In this document: positions 19,423 to 28,365 of the stretch, in pieces
How positions within the stretch are numbered: position 1 is the first letter of the stretch
Layout: each line of letters opens with the position of its first letter
DNA from: an uncultured Prochlorococcus sp.
Lineage (GTDB): Bacteria > Cyanobacteriota > Cyanobacteriia > PCC-6307 > Cyanobiaceae
Direction: 5' to 3'
NCBI GenBank assembly: GCA_902521995.1
Contig: CABYTO010000008.1
Coordinates: 1 to 62,542, forward strand
DNA length: 62,542 nt
Translations under genes and position numbers: made by a program
The notes under the pieces: generated by a model
What the model was told of the DNA's origin: nothing
Database searches by the model: none
The model's input: only the letters and a program-made list of their open reading frames with translations

Positions 19423-19815
19423 TTAGACTGCAAAAGAGCTTCCACAACCGCAAGTTTGAGAAGCATTGGGATTTACAAAATTAAAACCACCTCCAATTAA
19501 TTCCTTACTAAAATCTAATTGCATTCCATAAATATATAGGAGACTTTTAGGATCACAAACTACCTGAAAGCTTTGATCAGCTTTTAATGAATAATCATAT
19601 ACTTTATCATCGGGATTTATTTCATTAGTTCCTATAAAATCCATCGTATAACTCATCCCACTACAACCTCCTGATCTTACTCCTACCCTTAGTGCTTTTT
19701 TATCACTTTGGCCATTCAATAAATTTGAAATTTGTTCTATAGCATCATTCGTAATTAAGATACCTTTACCATCATCAGAATTTTTAATTTCCTGTTTAAC
19801 TTCTACATTTTCCAT
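19423..19815 (-). CDS. A-type iron-sulfur carrier (IscA/SufA/HesB family)
   Basis: A 130-residue HesB-like protein that holds or delivers Fe-S clusters. The three conserved cysteines are present in VRSGGCSGMSYTMDF and the C-terminal QTCGCGSSF. I start at the ATG at 19815 (MENVEVKQEI), since the upstream extension is unlike the family. A short leader before the conserved ILITNDAIEQI is seen in cyanobacterial SufA-like proteins. It is the first gene of a minus-strand series and is divergent from zds. Confidence 0.92.
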   Translation of the reverse strand: MENVEVKQEIKNSDDGKGILITNDAIEQISNLLNGQSDKKALRVGVRSGGCSGMSYTMDFIGTNEINPDDKVYDYSLKADQSFQVVCDPKSLLYIYGMQLDFSKELIGGGFNFVNPNASQTCGCGSSFAV

Positions 19816-19914
19816 AAACAAAGGATTTCTACTATTTATAATATAAAAACTTAATCGATGGGATGCATAGAACAAACATTATCCAAACTTGATTTGTTAT
19901 AATTTTAAGAAAAA

Positions 19915-21369
19915 GTGAAAATTGCAATAGTAGGTTCTGGATTAGCTGGTCTTACAGCAGCTGTCAATTTAGTTGATGAAGGTCATGAAGTAGAAATTTA
20001 CGAGAGCAGGTCATTTTGGGGAGGTAAAGTCGGAAGTTGGGAAGATAAGGATGGCAACCACATAGAAATGGGTTTACATGTATTTTTTTACAATTATGCA
20101 AATCTTTTTAAGTTAATGAAAAAAGTGGGAGCTTTAGATAATTTACTCCCGAAAGATCATACACATCTATTTATTAATAATGGTGGAAATTTGAAATCGT
20201 TAGATTTCAGATTTCCCTTGGGAGCTCCATTTAATGGACTAAAAGCTTTTTTTACAACAGAACAACTTACTTGGGTAGATAAATTCAGAAATGCCTTAGC
20301 TTTAGGTACAAGCCCAATAGTTAGAGGATTACTAGACTATGAAGGCGCAATGAAAATAATTAGAGATCTAGATAAAATTAGTTTCAAAGAATGGTTTTTA
20401 AACCATGGTGGAAGTGAAAAAAGCTTAGAAAGAATGTGGGATCCTATCGCATATGCTTTAGGTTTTATTAATTGCAAAGATATTTCAGCAAGATGCATGC
20501 TAACTATATTTATGATGTTTGCTTCAAAAACAGAAGCCTCAAAACTTAATCTTTTAAAAGGTTCTCCTCATAAATGGTTGACTCAACCTATTGTCGATTA
20601 CATCACAAACAAAGGAGCAAAAATACATCTTAACCATAAGGTAGAAGAAATCATTTATGAAAAAGAATCTTCCTCTTATTCAGTAAATCAATTAAAAATA
20701 TCTTCTCCTGAAGGAATTAAGGCAGTGTTTGCAGATAAATTTCTAGCTGCCTGTGATGTTCCTGGAATAAAAAAAATAATTCCAAAAGAATGGTATCAAT
20801 TTAAAGAATTTGAAGGTTTAAAAAAACTTAGAGCTGTAGCTGTTGCAACAATCCAATTAAGATATGACGGTTGGGTTACTGAATTACAAAAAGATAATAC
20901 TGGAAACGAACCAATTGGACTAGATAACCTTCTTTATTCTGCTGATGCCTCTTTCAGTTGTTTTGCTGATTTAGCACTAGCAAGTCCAGCAGACTATAGA
21001 AAAAAAGATATGGGATCGCTTCTCCAATGTGTTTTAACTCCTGGCGATAGATGGATGGGAAGATCCACAGAAAGAATTACAAAAGAAATAGATAAAGAGG
21101 TTCGCCGTCTATTCCCATCCTCAAAAAATCTTAAATTGCTTTGGAGTAACGTGGTACAAATTCCACAATCACTCTACAGAGAAGCTCCCGGCATGGAACC
21201 TTTCAGACCCGATCAAAAAACATCTATATCTAATTTCTTCATGGCTGGTAGTTATACAAAACAAGATTATATAGACTCTATGGAGGGAGCTACAATGAGC
21301 GGTCATTTAGCTGCTGCCGCAATTTTAGAGAAGAAAGTCGAATTAGCAAAAAATCTTGCAGTAAGTTAA
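19915..21369 (+). CDS. crtQ: Zeta-carotene desaturase (CrtQ/Zds)
   Basis: A 484-residue plant-type desaturase that converts zeta-carotene to lycopene. The N-terminal FAD-binding motif is [15 protein letters not shown], followed by [14 protein letters not shown]. The C-terminal FAD contact is [19 protein letters not shown]. The start is GTG at 19915. Unlike pds in this window the gene is complete. It is followed after 3 bp by the SRPBCC protein and is divergent from the Fe-S carrier gene. Confidence 0.94.
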   Translation: MKIAIVGSGLAGLTAAVNLVDEGHEVEIYESRSFWGGKVGSWEDKDGNHIEMGLHVFFYNYANLFKLMKKVGALDNLLPKDHTHLFINNGGNLKSLDFRFPLGAPFNGLKAFFTTEQLTWVDKFRNALALGTSPIVRGLLDYEGAMKIIRDLDKISFKEWFLNHGGSEKSLERMWDPIAYALGFINCKDISARCMLTIFMMFASKTEASKLNLLKGSPHKWLTQPIVDYITNKGAKIHLNHKVEEIIYEKESSSYSVNQLKISSPEGIKAVFADKFLAACDVPGIKKIIPKEWYQFKEFEGLKKLRAVAVATIQLRYDGWVTELQKDNTGNEPIGLDNLLYSADASFSCFADLALASPADYRKKDMGSLLQCVLTPGDRWMGRSTERITKEIDKEVRRLFPSSKNLKLLWSNVVQIPQSLYREAPGMEPFRPDQKTSISNFFMAGSYTKQDYIDSMEGATMSGHLAAAAILEKKVELAKNLAVS

Positions 21370-21372
21370 TTC

Positions 21373-21843
21373 ATGGGTACTTGGCTAAAACATGACGTAA
21401 TAACGGTCGTTAATGCGCCTCTTGAAAATGTATGGGATACATGGAGCGATTTAGACTCAATGTCACTTTGGATGAGCTGGATTGAATCTGTAAAAACAGT
21501 TGACGAAGAAACTAATACGTTACCAGATTTAACAGAATGGACTTTAGCTGCAAATGGATTTAGATTTAAATGGAAAGCTCAAATTACAGAAAGGGTTGAA
21601 AAAAGCAAACTTAAATGGAAATCAATAGGAGGTTTACCAACTGAGGGATCAGTAGTTTTCGAAAGTAAAACTGATCAAATTACAACGGTCAATTTAGCCA
21701 TAACTTATGAACTACCAAAAATGATTGCTCGGTTTATGGAAGAAAATATTTTAGGCAAAATGGTAACAAACGAATTACAGGCCAATATTGATAGATTCAA
21801 AGATTTAGTTGAAAAGAACTATACAAAAAATTTTTCTAACTAA
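21373..21843 (+). CDS. SRPBCC (cyclase/dehydrase-like) protein
   Basis: A 156-residue START/Bet v1-like fold protein: an N-terminal strand KHDVITVVNAPLENVWDTWS, then MSLWMSWIESV and a long C-terminal helix. Proteins of this fold bind hydrophobic ligands. Its place 3 bp behind zds suggests a carotenoid-linked role, but that is inference only. Its last 8 bp overlap hemD on the opposite strand. Confidence 0.85.
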   Translation: MGTWLKHDVITVVNAPLENVWDTWSDLDSMSLWMSWIESVKTVDEETNTLPDLTEWTLAANGFRFKWKAQITERVEKSKLKWKSIGGLPTEGSVVFESKTDQITTVNLAITYELPKMIARFMEENILGKMVTNELQANIDRFKDLVEKNYTKNFSN

Positions 21844-22633
21844 AAATATTAATTGCTACATCTAGTAGTCCTTCAAAAGTATATTTTTGTGCCTGACTAT
21901 CAACTCTTCCAAAAATCTTGTTACATATTTTTGTTGTCTGAGGTCCAATAGTTAATAACTTAATTTGATTAAAATATTGTAACCATTGTTTTCCAAGTTT
22001 TTTTTCTAGTAAAAAAGCAGCATTTACTACGGTTTTACCACTTGAGAAAATAATTGCATCGACTTTTCGATTTGAAATAATGTCAATTGTTTCTTGGGGA
22101 ATTGATTCAGGACATCTAGTTTCATATGCAGCAACCTCAAATACACGAGAACCAGACTTTCTAAATTGATCTGCAATTAAATCCCTACCACCTGTTTGAA
22201 CTCTTGGCACAAAAACTCGAAGTCCATAACCAGATACTGGAAAATTATCAATTAAACTTTCAGCAACAAATTCTGGAGGTATGAAATCCGCCTTAATCCC
22301 AAAATCATCAAGAGTTTTTGAGGTTTTTTCACCGACTACGGCGATTTTTGTTTTTTTAGAACATTCTTTTAATGAACTATTAAAGTATCTAAGTCTTTTA
22401 TCCACAAATTTGATCCCATTACTACTGGAAAAAATAATCCAATGAAAATCATTTATTTGATTTAATGCTTCGTCAAGAGGTTTCAAATCATCAGGATCAC
22501 CAATACTTATTGCAGGCAAATCAAATACATTAGCGCCCTTGCTTGTGAATATCTTTTTTATATCCAATATCCCTTCTATTGATCGAGTAATAATTATATT
22601 TCTTTGATAAAGGGGTAGATCAACTTTTGGCAT
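21836..22633 (-). CDS. hemD: Uroporphyrinogen-III synthase (HemD)
   Basis: A 265-residue enzyme that closes hydroxymethylbilane to uroporphyrinogen III with inversion of ring D, needed for chlorophyll and haem. Sequence conservation in HemD is low. Visible landmarks are IIITRSIEG at the start, WIIFSSSNGIKFV, VAVGEKTSKTLDDFG, AIIFSSGKTVVNAA and TIGPQTTKIC. I start at the second ATG because GAGG lies six bases before it. It overlaps the end of rbfA by 14 bp, implying translational coupling. Confidence 0.85.
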   Translation of the reverse strand: MPKVDLPLYQRNIIITRSIEGILDIKKIFTSKGANVFDLPAISIGDPDDLKPLDEALNQINDFHWIIFSSSNGIKFVDKRLRYFNSSLKECSKKTKIAVVGEKTSKTLDDFGIKADFIPPEFVAESLIDNFPVSGYGLRVFVPRVQTGGRDLIADQFRKSGSRVFEVAAYETRCPESIPQETIDIISNRKVDAIIFSSGKTVVNAAFLLEKKLGKQWLQYFNQIKLLTIGPQTTKICNKIFGRVDSQAQKYTFEGLLDVAINIFS

Positions 22634-23012
22634 CCTTGTCCTCAACATTATTATTTTGATTTTTATTTTTTAATTCATTGAGAAGTTTCAAGACTGATAA
22701 TCCTTTATCAAGAACAACATCGTCTTTAAAAATTATCTCTGGAACTCTTCTCATCTCAATTCTTTTTCCTAAACTATGCCTTATAGATCTTTTAGCAGTA
22801 TTCAGGTTTTCCACAATCTCTCTCCTTACTTTCTCTTCAGCAGTTGAAGTTATGTAAACTTTACAGTGTTGCAAATCACCTGATAAATCAATCTTAGAAA
22901 TATTTACGAAATGATCTCTAATAAGATCATTTTCTAAATCATTCTGCAAAATAAGGGTTATTTCTTTCTTCATAAGAGAAGAAACTTTTGCAAGACGGTA
23001 ATTATTTGGCAT
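22620..23012 (-). CDS. rbfA: Ribosome-binding factor A
   Basis: A 130-residue 30S maturation factor with a KH-like fold. Conserved parts are an N-terminal RLAKVSSLMKKEIT, then DHFVNISKIDLSGDLQHCKV and the C-terminal MRRVPEIIFKDD. Its ATG shares one base with the stop of the DUF751 gene upstream (TAATG), and its end overlaps hemD. The order DUF751-rbfA-hemD forms a tight minus-strand operon. Confidence 0.95.
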   Translation of the reverse strand: MPNNYRLAKVSSLMKKEITLILQNDLENDLIRDHFVNISKIDLSGDLQHCKVYITSTAEEKVRREIVENLNTAKRSIRHSLGKRIEMRRVPEIIFKDDVVLDKGLSVLKLLNELKNKNQNNNVEDKDAKS

Positions 23013-23230
23013 TATGGTTGTAAATTTATTGGATTTGTCATCGCTTGCAAGACAAAATAAACAGTTATGAAAGCACTTAAGACAGAAGATATCAAACCTA
23101 CTATTGTTAGTGGATTTGATCTATTCTTGAATAAAGGTTCAAGCAAAGCAACAAGTCCCCCAACAATGATAGATATCAAATACTTTGGATATCTCGCAAC
23201 ATTAGAGAAAAATTCGCCCATCAGCTCCAC
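23012..23230 (-). CDS. DUF751 (Ycf33-like) membrane protein
   Basis: A 72-residue protein with two hydrophobic helices (about 17-32 and 42-62) and the family pattern FFSNVARYPKYLIS followed by PLTIVGLISS. This resembles the cyanobacterial/plastid DUF751/Ycf33 group, whose role is not established. It is the first gene of the rbfA-hemD series, and the 45-bp gap to the divergent GST gene must hold both promoters. Confidence 0.75.
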   Translation of the reverse strand: MELMGEFFSNVARYPKYLISIIVGGLVALLEPLFKNRSNPLTIVGLISSVLSAFITVYFVLQAMTNPINLQP

Positions 23231-23275
23231 AAATAGATTACTTTTTTAGCTAAGTTTTAACAAACATTAAACAGC

Positions 23276-24001
23276 ATGATTACATTATATCAATTTAGGC
23301 ATAGTGCTTTTTGTTTAAAAACAAGAATGGCTCTTCATGCAAAAAAACTACAATATCGAGTTGAAGAAGTTACACCTGGAATAGGCCAATTTGAAATCTT
23401 TAAATTATCAGGTCAAAAACAAGTACCTGTAATAGTCGATAGTAATGATCAAGTTATTAATGACTCTTCAACTATTTGCGAATATTTAGATAAAAAAAAT
23501 GAAAACAATCCACTCTTTCCGGAGGATCCAATATTATTTGCACAATGCAAACTTATTGAAGATTGGGCAGATACTACAATGGCTACAACTTGTAGAAAAG
23601 CTTTAATAAAATCTGCAATAGAAAATCCACAGCTAAGAACTGCATTACTTCCAGATGAAATACCTTCTTCAGTTAAAAATATTGTTGATAAATTACCTTT
23701 TAAAAATCTCAGTAAAATTTCTAATGTAGTTTTGTCCTCTAAAGATAATTTAGAACTCCAAAAATTACTAGAAGCTTTATCAAAATCCTTGATCAACAAG
23801 AAATACTTAGTTGGAGATAGTTTATCAATTGCTGATATTTCAATTGCTGCTCAATTATCCCTTCTAAAATTTCCAAAGTCTGCAGGACCAATTCTTTCAG
23901 GAGAGGGAAGCCAAGAATATATAAACAACCCTTATTTAGAAAATCTTTTCATTTGGAGGAACAACTTAGAAGAATATCTTTTTAGTGCTAACTCTCAATA
24001 A
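23276..24001 (+). CDS. Glutathione S-transferase family protein
   Basis: A 241-residue protein. The thioredoxin-like N-domain has ITLYQFRHSAFCLKTRMAL, the cis-proline in KQVPVIVDS and NDSSTICEYLD for glutathione contact. The C-terminal helical domain contains LVGDSLSIADISIAAQLS. Substrate cannot be predicted. The last 14 bp overlap the convergent DUF6816-like gene. Confidence 0.85.
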   Translation: MITLYQFRHSAFCLKTRMALHAKKLQYRVEEVTPGIGQFEIFKLSGQKQVPVIVDSNDQVINDSSTICEYLDKKNENNPLFPEDPILFAQCKLIEDWADTTMATTCRKALIKSAIENPQLRTALLPDEIPSSVKNIVDKLPFKNLSKISNVVLSSKDNLELQKLLEALSKSLINKKYLVGDSLSIADISIAAQLSLLKFPKSAGPILSGEGSQEYINNPYLENLFIWRNNLEEYLFSANSQ

Positions 24002-24695
24002 ATTCAAACTTCAATTTATATTTATTTGTTTTTATAGCATGAATAGAAGGATCACCAACTTTTGAACCATAAGAAACAACATATTGCACTCCACAAATTG
24101 ATGGTTTGATTGAATTATCAACTTCCAATGTTTCTTCGGAACATTTCCGAAATTTACTAATGGTCTCTACCTGATTAATCCTTGAAGCACCTGGCTTATG
24201 TGCTGTTTGTATAACTAGCTCATCTGCGAAAAAAATATCATCATCTTGGATCTGGTTTCTCCCCGTAATTCTTGAATCGATATAAAAATCATCTTTTAAA
24301 TAAGTAATTTGATTATTAATAGATTGAGGATCATTTACAACCTTGATTAAGGTTTCACCAAATATTGCTTTTCCAATAGATTCAGAATTTTTTGCACGAT
24401 TACCAACAATTAAATCTGAATCATTCTTAAAGAAGTTTACTTTATAAATAATTGGCTCTTCTGAATCATTAACTATATTTTGAGAAGTGACAAGCCAATT
24501 CCCCTCGAACCATTTAGGGTAAATTAAATCCTTAGAGGTATCCGATAATTTAAAATTTGGCAAATATAATTCTGGCCATTGATTTACACGGTTTTCCAAA
24601 AAATCTCGTACGTTAGAATCTACTAGAGCAAGAGAACTTTCTAAAAAAATTCCTTGAAAAATCAAGCAAAGAATTAATCCAAGAAGAATTTTCAT
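23988..24695 (-). CDS. Exported DUF6816-like protein, probably thylakoid lumen or periplasm
   Basis: A 235-residue protein that starts with a signal peptide (MKILLGLILCLIFQGIFLES then SLALVD). The mature part has WPELYLPNF and IYPKWFEGNWLVTS, a pattern shared with lumenal proteins of cyanobacteria and chloroplasts (DUF6816). Function is unknown. Its start codon is one base away from the divergent crr7 start, leaving no room for separate upstream promoters. Confidence 0.7.
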   Translation of the reverse strand: MKILLGLILCLIFQGIFLESSLALVDSNVRDFLENRVNQWPELYLPNFKLSDTSKDLIYPKWFEGNWLVTSQNIVNDSEEPIIYKVNFFKNDSDLIVGNRAKNSESIGKAIFGETLIKVVNDPQSINNQITYLKDDFYIDSRITGRNQIQDDDIFFADELVIQTAHKPGASRINQVETISKFRKCSEETLEVDNSIKPSICGVQYVVSYGSKVGDPSIHAIKTNKYKLKFEFIES

Positions 24696-24696
24696 T

Positions 24697-24954
24697 ATGT
24701 CAAATCCACTAATAAGAGCATCAGATCATTATGTATTATTAGAGCCAGATTCAAAAGAAAAAATTGTATCAAAACAAGAAGCGATTTTATGGTTAAAGAA
24801 TTGGCTTAGTAAGAAAGAGACACAAACAATATATCAAAATATAGAAGATTCTGATCAGGAATTTTTTGAAGAATTATTGGAAAGCACTTATGAATTAGAA
24901 ATAAAATTAGGATACGTTATCAAATGGTTTGCAGTAAGAATTCAACCAGATTAA
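24697..24954 (+). CDS. Chlororespiratory reduction 7 (Crr7) family protein
   Basis: An 85-residue protein with HYVLLEPDSKEKIVSKQEAI, a central WLKNWL and the C-terminal YELEIKLGYVIKWFAVRI. This matches the Crr7 family, required in plants for assembly of the chloroplast NDH complex; the cyanobacterial role is presumed similar. It overlaps aroK by 4 bp at the convergent TTAA. Confidence 0.8.
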   Translation: MSNPLIRASDHYVLLEPDSKEKIVSKQEAILWLKNWLSKKETQTIYQNIEDSDQEFFEELLESTYELEIKLGYVIKWFAVRIQPD

Positions 24955-25508
24955 CTAATTATTTCTTTATGAATTGCATTAATTATTTTCATAGCAACTT
25001 CTTCAATATTTTCTTTTTTTACTTGAATTCTTAAATCTGCTTGAGAATACAAATTTTCTCTAGATTGAAAAATGCTCATATATAGATCATTTAGATTCTT
25101 TCCCTGAAGAAGTGGCCTATTTTCAATTTCATTTTTCAATCTTTCAATTGCTATATCTTTATCGAGATCTATCCAAGCTATTATTCCCTGTCTTAAGATT
25201 CCCCAGTTTTCCGATTTGGTAACTATTCCTCCCCCAGTTGAGATTACTAATGAAGGAATTTTGATAGTTTCTTTCAGGCAGTTTGCTTCTAATTCACGGA
25301 AATTATCTTCTCCTTCATCATTAAAAATTTGATTAATAGATTTTTTTGCCAACTTCTCTATTAATGAATCTAAATCAATGTATTTATACTTCAATAATTC
25401 AGCCAGCTTCAATCCAGTTTGTGACTTACCAGAACCCATCATTCCTATTAAAAATATGCTTCTGCCCTTAATAGTATGAAGTGTTTTTTCGATAATGGAT
25501 TGTTCCAT
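24951..25508 (-). CDS. aroK: Shikimate kinase
   Basis: A 185-residue P-loop kinase that phosphorylates shikimate in aromatic amino-acid synthesis. Walker A is LIGMMGSGKSQTG, the shikimate-binding aspartate is in YIDLDSLIE, the central glycine motif is VISTGGGIV and the lid is around ENRPLLQG. The length is normal. It is divergent from the pterin synthase gene across 50 bp. Confidence 0.95.
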   Translation of the reverse strand: MEQSIIEKTLHTIKGRSIFLIGMMGSGKSQTGLKLAELLKYKYIDLDSLIEKLAKKSINQIFNDEGEDNFRELEANCLKETIKIPSLVISTGGGIVTKSENWGILRQGIIAWIDLDKDIAIERLKNEIENRPLLQGKNLNDLYMSIFQSRENLYSQADLRIQVKKENIEEVAMKIINAIHKEIIS

Positions 25509-25558
25509 AAAGACAAAAGCGTATTTAAAACCTTAAGATAGTATTATCGCAGACAGGT

Positions 25559-26485
25559 ATGACTTCTACACAATCCAAACCATTACATGGAAAAGGACGT
25601 GAATGCGTCATCACTCGGCGTGCCTGCTTTAGTTCTAGTCATCGTTATTGGCTTCCTGAAAAAAGCCCAGAAGAAAATTTATCTCTTTTTGGTAAGTGCA
25701 GTATTGCGCCAGGACATGGTCATAATTATGAACTTATTGTTTCAATGGGTGGAGAACTAGACTCTGATGGAATGGTACTTAATCTCTCTGATGTAAAACA
25801 CTCTATTAAAGATAAGGTTACTGGACAATTAGATTTTCGTTTTTTAAATGATGTCTGGCCTGAATTTAATGTTGATAATCAAGAGGGTATACTTCCCACA
25901 ACTGAAGCTTTAGTAAAGGTCATTTGGCATCGTCTGAAGGATGATTTACCTCTTACAAGTCTAAGACTTTATGAAAACCCAAATTTATGGGCAGATTATT
26001 TTGGAAAAAACATGGAAGCATTTTTAACAGTTCAAACTCATTTTGCAGCAGCTCATAGACTTGCTAAAGAAGAGATATCCTTTGATGAAAATAAAAAAAT
26101 CTATGGGAAATGTGCCCGAGTCAATGGACATGGTCATAACTATCTTGTCGATATAACTGTAAAAGGAGACATCGATAAAAGAACAGGAATGGTTTGCGAC
26201 TTATCTGCCCTACAAGAGATAATTAATGATTTAGTTGTTGAACAACTAGATCATACTTTTCTTAATAAAGACATCGAATTTTTCCATAATTGTGTTCCAA
26301 CTGCTGAAAATATAGCTTTATATATTTCTGATATTCTTAAAAAACCAATACATCAACTTGGCGCAACATTACACAAAATAAGACTCCAAGAGAGCCCAAA
26401 TAATGCTGCAGAAATTTATGTTGATCAAAAGTTAACCAATTCATTGAAGTTGAAATTTGAAAATAGTTTAGTAACGCAAACTTGA
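25559..26485 (+). CDS. Tandem 6-pyruvoyltetrahydropterin synthase (PTPS/QueD) protein
   Basis: A 308-residue protein made of two PTPS-fold domains. Domain 1 (about 17-140) has FSSSHRYW, LFGKCSIAPGHGHNYEL and QLDFRFLN. Domain 2 (about 160-290) has THFAAAHRL, IYGKCARVNGHGHNYLV and QLDHTFLN. Both keep the three zinc histidines and a cysteine, but domain 1 has Phe where domain 2 has the catalytic Asp-His pair's His. So only the second half looks fully active. The substrate could be dihydroneopterin triphosphate, in a pterin or queuosine-type route. The stop overlaps the next gene's TTG by 4 bp (TTGA). Confidence 0.88.
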   Translation: MTSTQSKPLHGKGRECVITRRACFSSSHRYWLPEKSPEENLSLFGKCSIAPGHGHNYELIVSMGGELDSDGMVLNLSDVKHSIKDKVTGQLDFRFLNDVWPEFNVDNQEGILPTTEALVKVIWHRLKDDLPLTSLRLYENPNLWADYFGKNMEAFLTVQTHFAAAHRLAKEEISFDENKKIYGKCARVNGHGHNYLVDITVKGDIDKRTGMVCDLSALQEIINDLVVEQLDHTFLNKDIEFFHNCVPTAENIALYISDILKKPIHQLGATLHKIRLQESPNNAAEIYVDQKLTNSLKLKFENSLVTQT

Positions 26486-27153
26486 GTATCCCAAGAGTAA
26501 TAATTGTTATAGCATCAAGTCTTGATGGGAGAATTGCATTTCCTGGAGGTGGAGAATCGCATCTTGGAAGCGATGAAGATAAAAAAATATTAAACCAAAA
26601 CTTATCAATGGTTGACGCCACTATTTTTGGTTTAGGTACTTTAATTGCCCATCAATCAACTTACCTAGTTAAAAATCTCAATGATAATGACGAAGTAAAT
26701 ATATCAAAAAGGCAACCAATTTCTATAGTTGCTTCAAATAGCAAAAAATTTAACAGTAATTGGAAATACTTTCGTCAACCAATTAGAAGATGGCTAATAA
26801 GCTCAAGTAAAGTAAATAACTCGTCGAATAATGAATTCGAGAAAGAACTCTTTTTCGAAGATTCATGGGAAAAAACTTTAATTTCACTCAAAAAACAAGG
26901 GATAAATGATTTAGCTCTTTTAGGAGGTGCAAAGCTTATAAATTCATTTATAAAAGAGGATCTAATAACAGATATAAAAATTACAATAATTCCACGAATC
27001 ATTGGAGGTAGATATACATGGATTCCTCCAGAACAAACAAATGCGATTTCTAATCTCGAAAGACTATGGGAAATAAAATCAATTAAAAATTTAATGAATA
27101 ATGAAATCCATATTCATTACAAAAAAACTTTAAATAGATTTAATGATAAATGA
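26482..27153 (+). CDS. RibD C-terminal/dihydrofolate reductase-like protein
   Basis: A 223-residue NADPH-dependent reductase-fold protein. It has RVIIVIASSLDGRIAFPG at the start, LGSDEDKKILNQNLSMVDA and LLGGAKLINSFIKEDLITD, the usual RibD_C landmarks. No deaminase domain is present. The start is TTG at 26482, inside the upstream stop (TTGA), which supports translational coupling with the PTPS protein. A pterin or flavin reduction is plausible but not shown. Confidence 0.82.
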   Translation: MSIPRVIIVIASSLDGRIAFPGGGESHLGSDEDKKILNQNLSMVDATIFGLGTLIAHQSTYLVKNLNDNDEVNISKRQPISIVASNSKKFNSNWKYFRQPIRRWLISSSKVNNSSNNEFEKELFFEDSWEKTLISLKKQGINDLALLGGAKLINSFIKEDLITDIKITIIPRIIGGRYTWIPPEQTNAISNLERLWEIKSIKNLMNNEIHIHYKKTLNRFNDK

Positions 27154-28304
27154 ACCAACCAATAAATAAAGTTGAAGTCAAATTATCAATTAAGGAAATC
27201 TCCAAGGAGATATGGAATGAATTAGCAAATGAAATTAATAATCCATTTTATGAATGGACTTGGATTAAAAACCTTGAGATATCAAAAAGTGTTTCAAGAG
27301 AAACTGGTTGGCAGCCACTATATTTTGTTGCTTTTAAAAATGAAGAGATATTAGGAATTGCCCCACTTTTTTTAAAAAATCATAGCTATGGAGAATTCAT
27401 TTTTGACCAATCATTTGCAAGATTGGCTCAAGAGCTTAATTTAAATTATTACCCTAAATTAATTGGAATGAGTCCTTATAGTCCTATAAATGGATATCAA
27501 TTTCTTTATAAAAAAAATAAAGACAAGAAAGAAATTACAAATTTACTCATAAACCACATCGAAAGCTTTGCGATAACAAACAAAATTCTAAGTTGTAATT
27601 TTTTATATATTGATGAAAGCTGGGGCAACCATCTTAAATCTTTGGGATACCATGAATGGATAAATTCCAGCAGTGAATGGAGGAGTAATGGAGAAAAAAC
27701 ATTTAATGATTTTCTATCTAGATTTAACTCTAATCAGAGAAAAAATATAAAAAAAGAAAGGAAATCAATTACTAAAGAAGATATTAAAGTAGAAATTTTT
27801 AATGAAGATGATATCAACCAAGAAATCCTCAAAAAAATGCATAATTTTTATGAACAGCATTGTTCGAGGTGGGGAGTTTGGGGAAGTAAATATCTAACAT
27901 CTACATTTTTCGAAACACTGGTTGAAAATAAAAAAAATCTGTTACTTTTTAGTGCATCAAAAAATGATTCAAATGAAATTTTTGCTATGTCGATGTGCGT
28001 TAAAAATCAAAACAACTTATGGGGTAGATATTGGGGTAGTCAAGAAGATATATCTAATTTACATTTTGAATTATGCTATTACCAGCCAATTGAATGGGCA
28101 ATAAAAAATAGTATCCATTTGTTTGATCCTGGAGCGGGTGGTAAACATAAAAGAAGGAGGGGGTTTTTTGCAAAAAGGACCATTAGCTTGCATAAGTGGT
28201 TTGACAAAAATATGGAAAATATAATTAGTCCTTGGCTAAATGAAGTGAATAAACAAACTGAGATAGAAATTGATTTTGAAAATAAATCTATACCCTTTAA
28301 ATAA
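27150..28304 (+). CDS. DUF482/PF04339 FemAB-like N-acyltransferase
   Basis: A 384-residue GNAT-fold protein. The family blocks are NPFYEWTWIKNLE, then RETGWQPLYFVAF and APLFLKNHSYGEFIFDQSFA near the start, and FNSNQRKNIKKERKS, HNFYEQHCSRWG and FDPGAGGKHKRRRGF later. Substrate is unknown. Its ATG overlaps the stop of the reductase gene (ATGA), forming a three-gene coupled operon with the PTPS protein. Confidence 0.85.
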   Translation: MNQPINKVEVKLSIKEISKEIWNELANEINNPFYEWTWIKNLEISKSVSRETGWQPLYFVAFKNEEILGIAPLFLKNHSYGEFIFDQSFARLAQELNLNYYPKLIGMSPYSPINGYQFLYKKNKDKKEITNLLINHIESFAITNKILSCNFLYIDESWGNHLKSLGYHEWINSSSEWRSNGEKTFNDFLSRFNSNQRKNIKKERKSITKEDIKVEIFNEDDINQEILKKMHNFYEQHCSRWGVWGSKYLTSTFFETLVENKKNLLLFSASKNDSNEIFAMSMCVKNQNNLWGRYWGSQEDISNLHFELCYYQPIEWAIKNSIHLFDPGAGGKHKRRRGFFAKRTISLHKWFDKNMENIISPWLNEVNKQTEIEIDFENKSIPFK

Positions 28305-28365
28305 AAAATTATTCGGCTTTACCAAAGATTATATTAGTAATATAGTTTGAAATTAAATTCCCAAA

